A stretch of 64,000 bases of DNA, taken from assembly GCA_017450705.1 (NCBI GenBank), contig JAFSTC010000054.1:17816-81815 (forward strand), in the 5' to 3' direction. The notes below the pieces were generated by a model that had not been told where the DNA came from, searched no databases, and was given only the letters and a program-made list of their open reading frames with translations. Shown one piece after another: positions 59,964 through 64,000 of this stretch. The DNA is from Lentisphaeria bacterium. GTDB taxonomy: Bacteria > Verrucomicrobiota > Lentisphaeria > Victivallales > Victivallaceae. The position numbers and the translations under genes are program-made. Position 1 is the stretch's first letter. Each line of letters opens with the position of its first letter.

Positions 59964-61253
59964 TCAAAATCCGCCGTAGACGGCCTGGAACTGCGCGTCG
60001 ATCAGTTTCTGCTGGTCGGCGGGGATTTTCCGGTACGCGGAGATATCCTCCCTGTCGGCATGATCGGCCAGAAGCGCTCCCGCGGCGGTGACGATGTTCG
60101 CGGCGATGTCGAAGCCGATGTATTCCGGCTTGTTGTCGGCCCGGTGATGGTAGAAGATCCCCGAAGCGCAGTTGCAGCGGTTGAGCCAGATGCCCGGAAC
60201 GCCGCACGCCGCAAAGGGAAACTGATCCGTGTAGGGACACGGGGCGAAGGAACTCCGGTAGTAGACGTCATATTTGTGCAGATATTCCGCGATGAGTCCG
60301 CTCAGGGCCTCGTTGGCGCTGAGGGTCACGATGTTCCAGCCCAGCGCGGAACCGAAGGAGTCGAAGTTGCACATGAACACGCCGTCCCGTTCGATCTCCT
60401 GCCTGTGGGCGCGGACGTAGCTCGAACTGCCCACGGAGAGCTGTTCCTCCGCGCCGAAGGAGATGAGTTTGAACGTGCGCTTGTGCTTTTTGCCGGAAAG
60501 GATCCGCGCCAGTTCGATGACGGCGGCGCTGCCGATGGCGTTGTCGTCGGCGCCCACGGTGTTGGCCTGCGTGTCATGGTGTCCGCCGGCGTAGATCACG
60601 CCGCTTGCGGGATCCGTTCCCTCCAGTTCGCAGATGACCACGGAGGTCTTGGCCGGACGTCTCTCGCCGCTGACGGCGATCCGTGCCGCGGAAGCCTTCT
60701 TCTGCAGCCATTTCCAGGCGTCCATGTAGGCCACGTTGAAGCTGGGGACCGAACCGTATTTCGCCACGTAGGCGGGGAAAAGCCCGTCCGCGAGGGGGAC
60801 CGTTCCCGTGTAGCGGGTGTCGACGAAGAGGATGAAAGCCGGCTCCGCCGCCATGAGCCTGCGGTAGCACGCTTCGTCCTCGATGTGGCAGCCCAGATGC
60901 ACCACGGCCTTGCCCCGGAGAAAACCGATATCCGGCCTCTGGTAGCCTGTGGCGGTGTCGAAGAAGACCAGCTCTCCCGTCACGGTCTTGCCGCCGGTGT
61001 ACGCGGCGGAACTGAAGAGGGAGCAGGGAAACTCCGTCCACGTCCCGTCGATGAGGACCTCCAGCTTCTCCGACGTCACGACGCGCTCGAACATGGGGAA
61101 CTCCTCGATCGTCGCCTTGGGAGAGTATTTCAGAAACTCCGACTTGATGTATTCCGCGGCCTGATATTCCTGCGGCGAACCGGCCATGCGGACGCCGATG
61201 CCGTCGGTGAGGGCCCGGACATGTTTTTCGAGATTCGATGCTGATGCTTCCAT
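59964..61253 (-). CDS. M28-family zinc aminopeptidase-like protein
   Basis: The 429-residue protein has M28 metal motifs: GGHHDT (first ligand), ADDNAIGSAAVIELARIL (bridging Asp and following residues), SFGAEEQLSVGSSSYV (catalytic Glu pair) and a late HHRADNKPEY. A PA-type insertion lies in the N-terminal half. There is no signal peptide, so it is probably cytoplasmic, unlike many M28 members. It follows trxB by 19 bp in the same operon. Substrate unknown. Confidence 0.85.
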   Translation of the reverse strand: MEASASNLEKHVRALTDGIGVRMAGSPQEYQAAEYIKSEFLKYSPKATIEEFPMFERVVTSEKLEVLIDGTWTEFPCSLFSSAAYTGGKTVTGELVFFDTATGYQRPDIGFLRGKAVVHLGCHIEDEACYRRLMAAEPAFILFVDTRYTGTVPLADGLFPAYVAKYGSVPSFNVAYMDAWKWLQKKASAARIAVSGERRPAKTSVVICELEGTDPASGVIYAGGHHDTQANTVGADDNAIGSAAVIELARILSGKKHKRTFKLISFGAEEQLSVGSSSYVRAHRQEIERDGVFMCNFDSFGSALGWNIVTLSANEALSGLIAEYLHKYDVYYRSSFAPCPYTDQFPFAACGVPGIWLNRCNCASGIFYHHRADNKPEYIGFDIAANIVTAAGALLADHADREDISAYRKIPADQQKLIDAQFQAVYGGF

Positions 61254-61272
61254 GACAGCGTGTTTTCCTTCT

Positions 61273-62184
61273 TTATTTTTTCGAGTCCGCGTAGCGGCAG
61301 GCGGCGAGGGCCGCCGCCGCGCCGTCCCCGCAGGCCGTGACGACCTGACGGATGTTCTTCGTGCGGCAGTCCCCGGCGGCGTAGACGCCCTCCGTCCCCG
61401 TGAGCGTATCCTCGCCCGAGACGATGTAACCGTTTTCGGAGAGGCGGCAGACGCCTTTGAAAGGCCCGTTCTCCGGCTGCTGCCCGATGGCCACGAAGAT
61501 GCCGTCGACGGGGAAACGGAAGGTCTTCCCGCTTTCCGTATCGCTGAGCATCAACGATTTGAGCTCGTCATCCCCCTCCAGCTCGTCCACGACGGTGTTG
61601 AAGATGAAGTCCACGTTGGTCCGGGCCTTGAGTTTGTCGACGAGCCGCTGTTCCCCGGTGCAGGAGGAGAGGTTCTGGATGATCGTCACATGTTCGCAGG
61701 TGTCGGCCAAAAGAACGGCGTCCTGCAGCGCGGTGTTGCCGCCGCCGATCACGGCGATCCTGCGTCCTTTGTAGAAGGCGCCGTCGCAGAGGGCGCAGTA
61801 GGAGACGCCGTTGCCGATGAAATCGTTCTCACGGGGCAGGCCCAGCTGGCGGTGGCGGCTGCCCGCGGCGATGATGACCGAGAGTCCGATGTACTCCCCG
61901 TGTTCGCCCTGGACGATCTTGTAGGCGCCCGTGTCCCGGATACCCGTGACGGTGTCAAGCTCGATCTCCGCGCCGAGGTCCAGCGCCTGCTCCACCAGCT
62001 TCTCCCCCAGTTCGGAGCCGGAGATCTCCTTGAAGCCCGGATAGTTTTCCACTTTGGGCGAGTAGGTGATCTGCCCGCCGAAGGACTCCTTTTCGAGGAT
62101 CAGGACGCTTTTGTTCGCCCGGCGGGCGTAAATCGCCGCCGTCAGGCCCGCCGGACCGGCGCCGATGATGACCGTGTCGTACAT
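61273..62184 (-). CDS. trxB: Thioredoxin reductase
   Basis: The 303-residue protein has the FAD motif IIGAGPAGLTAAIYA, the redox pair CALC (Cys130 and Cys133), the NADPH motif AVIGGGNTALQDAVLLAD and the C-terminal GVYAAGDC. It passes electrons from NADPH to thioredoxin-like proteins. It lies 18 bp after nrdD, whose C-terminal thioredoxin-like domain is the probable partner. Confidence 0.95.
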   Translation of the reverse strand: MYDTVIIGAGPAGLTAAIYARRANKSVLILEKESFGGQITYSPKVENYPGFKEISGSELGEKLVEQALDLGAEIELDTVTGIRDTGAYKIVQGEHGEYIGLSVIIAAGSRHRQLGLPRENDFIGNGVSYCALCDGAFYKGRRIAVIGGGNTALQDAVLLADTCEHVTIIQNLSSCTGEQRLVDKLKARTNVDFIFNTVVDELEGDDELKSLMLSDTESGKTFRFPVDGIFVAIGQQPENGPFKGVCRLSENGYIVSGEDTLTGTEGVYAAGDCRTKNIRQVVTACGDGAAAALAACRYADSKK

Positions 62185-62202
62185 GATCTTTTCCCGCGTC
62201 CG

Positions 62203-64000
62203 TCAGTTGAAAAGGACCGTTTCCGCCGGCTTGGCCAGCTCGTCGATGAACCGCCGGATATTGGAGACGTTGACGATCTTTTCGGCCGTTTCGCCGGAGA
62301 CGGCGACCAGCGTCGGTGCCTGACGGACACCGTACTTTCTGGAAAGATCCGGTTCCTCGTTGGCGATCACCGTGTCGTACAGCAGTCCGGCCCGGTCGAG
62401 GAACGTCTTGGCCATGCGGCAGTTGGGACATGTCTTCGTGGTGAAGAGGATCAATTTGTCGAACGTCACTTCGCTGGGAGCCGTTGCGGCGGGATCGACC
62501 TTCACTTCGGCCGCGGCGGCTTCGGCGGCGGCCTTCTTCTCCGCCGTGGGCGCGTTGGGCGAGAAGCGGTGGATCATGGAGCCGGCCGCGTCGTAGACCC
62601 GGCGGTCCTTGTACTCCTGCGCCTTGCCGTCGTTCCAGTTCTGGACAGGGCGGTAGTACCCGGTGATGCGGCTGTAGACCTCGGTGGTCTCTCCGCACTC
62701 CGGACACTTGAAGGCCTCGCCCGCCACGTAGCCGTGGTTGCGGCAGACGGAGTAGGTCGGCGAGAGCGTGTAGTAGGGCAGTCTGTAGTTCTCGGCGATC
62801 TTGCGGACCAGCGTCGCCGCGGCCTTCCAGTCGGGCAGTTTCTCGCCGAGGAAGGTGTGGAACACGGTCCCGGAAGTGTAGAGCGTCTGCAGTTCGTCCT
62901 GGATGTCCAGCGCCGAGAAGATGTCGTCGGTGTAGCCCACGGGCAGGTGCGAGCTGTTGGTGTAGTAGGGCGTTCCGCAGTCGCCCGCGGCGGTGATGAT
63001 GTCGCCGAAGCGCTTCTTGTCATGCTTGGCCAGACGGTAGGAGGTGGACTCCGCCGGCGTGGCCTCCAGGTTGTAGAGGTCGCCGTACTGCTCCTGATAA
63101 TCCGAGAGCCGGTCGCGCATGTGGTTGAGCACCTCTTTGGTGAATTCCTGTGTCTCCTTGTGGGTCAGATCGGCCCGCAGCCAATTGGCGTTGAGACCGA
63201 CCTCGTTCATCCCGACGAGACCGATGGTGGAGAAGTGGTTGTCGAATTTGCCCAGATACCGTTTGGTGTAGGGGTAGAGCCCTTCGCTCAGCAGCCGGGA
63301 GATGACTTCCCGTTTGATCTTGAGGGAGCGGGCGGCCACGTCCATCATGTGGTCGAGCCGGACGAAAAAGTCAGCCTTGTCCTTGGCCAGATAGGCGATC
63401 CGGGGCATGTTGATGGTGACGACGCCGATGGAGCCGGTGCTTTCGCCGCTGCCGAAGTAGCCGCCGGACTTCTTGCGCAGTTCCCGCAGATCCAGACGCA
63501 GACGGCAGCACATCGACCGGATGTCGCTGGGCTCCATGTCGCTGTTGACGTAGTTCGAGAAGTAGGGGGTCCCGTACTTGGAGGTCATCTCGAAGAGCAG
63601 TTTGTTGTTTTCGGTCTCGCTCCAGTCGAAGTCCCGGGTGATGGAGTAGGTCGGGATCGGGTACTGGAACCCGCGGCCCTGGGCGTCGCCCTCGATCATG
63701 ATCTCGATGAACGCCTTGTTGACCATATCCATTTCGGCCTTGCAGTCCTTGTACTTGAAATCCATCTCCTTGCCGCCCACGATGCAGTTGAGTTCGGCCA
63801 GGTCCTGAGGGACGGTCCAGTCGAGAGTGATGTTGCTGAAGGGCGCCTGCGTGCCCCAGCGGGACGGGGTGTTCACGCCGAAGACGAAGGACTGAATGCA
63901 CTGCTTGACCTCTTTGTAATCGAGGTTGTCGACCTTGACAAAGGGGGCGAGGTAGGTGTCGAAGGAGGAAAAGGCCTGGGCGCCGGCCCACTCGTTCTGC
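62203..64000 (-). CDS. nrdD: Anaerobic ribonucleotide reductase fused to a thioredoxin-like domain, 5' truncated
   Basis: The gene runs off the right edge, leaving 599 codons. Class III motifs are EWAGAQAFSSFDTYLAPFV, RSMCCRLRLDLRELRKKSGG (presumed thiyl Cys), VGMNEVGLNANWL and, at the C terminus, a zinc-binding CRNHG/CPECG region before YSRITGYYRPVQNW, which holds the expected glycyl-radical Gly. After a linker of about 45 Ala/Glu-rich residues comes a thioredoxin/glutaredoxin-like domain with CPNC (LILFTTKTCPNCRMAKTFL). It makes deoxynucleotides without oxygen. The fused redoxin suggests thiol rather than formate as reductant. Confidence 0.93.
   Translation of the reverse strand, partial: QNEWAGAQAFSSFDTYLAPFVKVDNLDYKEVKQCIQSFVFGVNTPSRWGTQAPFSNITLDWTVPQDLAELNCIVGGKEMDFKYKDCKAEMDMVNKAFIEIMIEGDAQGRGFQYPIPTYSITRDFDWSETENNKLLFEMTSKYGTPYFSNYVNSDMEPSDIRSMCCRLRLDLRELRKKSGGYFGSGESTGSIGVVTINMPRIAYLAKDKADFFVRLDHMMDVAARSLKIKREVISRLLSEGLYPYTKRYLGKFDNHFSTIGLVGMNEVGLNANWLRADLTHKETQEFTKEVLNHMRDRLSDYQEQYGDLYNLEATPAESTSYRLAKHDKKRFGDIITAAGDCGTPYYTNSSHLPVGYTDDIFSALDIQDELQTLYTSGTVFHTFLGEKLPDWKAAATLVRKIAENYRLPYYTLSPTYSVCRNHGYVAGEAFKCPECGETTEVYSRITGYYRPVQNWNDGKAQEYKDRRVYDAAGSMIHRFSPNAPTAEKKAAAEAAAAEVKVDPAATAPSEVTFDKLILFTTKTCPNCRMAKTFLDRAGLLYDTVIANEEPDLSRKYGVRQAPTLVAVSGETAEKIVNVSNIRRFIDELAKPAETVLFN

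Overview
The window looks like a chromosomal piece of a GC-rich, anaerobic, carbohydrate-degrading bacterium of the Lentisphaerota (Victivallis-like) type. Three things point there: pseudopilins that begin [19 protein letters not shown] and end in an H-x-DG-type motif, large tandem families of secreted polysaccharide-active proteins next to AraC regulators, and an oxygen-independent class III ribonucleotide reductase. This placement is inference from gene style; there is no rRNA gene in the window.

1-32.3 kb is a polysaccharide-utilisation region. Two GH123-like proteins (the first cut by the window edge) alternate with two GH36-like alpha-galactosidase paralogs, followed by an alpha/alpha-toroid protein. 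A strong promoter with a palindromic operator then drives a Gfo/Idh/MocA oxidoreductase and the first of four exo-rhamnogalacturonan-lyase-like (PcRGLX/YetA, PL26-type) proteins. A PocR-type AraC regulator, an FAD oxidoreductase, a pseudopilin, two more PL26-type proteins and a DUF4434 protein follow. A second module repeats the pattern: divergent AraC, pseudopilin, PL26-type protein. Together these suggest breakdown of a galactose-decorated pectic polymer, with sensing, export and metabolism encoded locally.

32.3-49.9 kb is mostly core or lineage-specific genes. It holds a small membrane protein, a glycosyltransferase, an ECF sigma factor with a putative anti-sigma factor and periplasmic coiled-coil protein, and a rhomboid-queA-M50 protease-NUDIX operon. 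Next come tyrA-aroA with an unusual MlaA-alpha/beta-hydrolase fusion, an MscS channel, an HD hydrolase, an AAA/DUF4143 ATPase, a large membrane protein, a linalool dehydratase/isomerase-like protein and a low-complexity secreted protein.

50.2-55.9 kb is a lower-GC, partly decayed island next to tRNA genes. An 11-bp copy of the tRNA-fMet 3' end occurs at its far edge, as expected for an element inserted at that tRNA. It carries a degenerate and an intact ImmA/IrrE-type gene, an XRE repressor, a frameshifted tyrosine phosphatase, a serine-recombinase remnant, small proteins and a convincing promoter-terminator unit for a tiny RNA.

55.9-64 kb is housekeeping: tRNA-fMet, two tandem tRNA-Gly, dnaX with an A10 slippery run, rph, the SRP RNA, accD, an M28 peptidase, trxB and a truncated nrdD fused to a thioredoxin-like domain. 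Across the window, most recognisable promoters share the form TTGAnn-16/17-TATATT.
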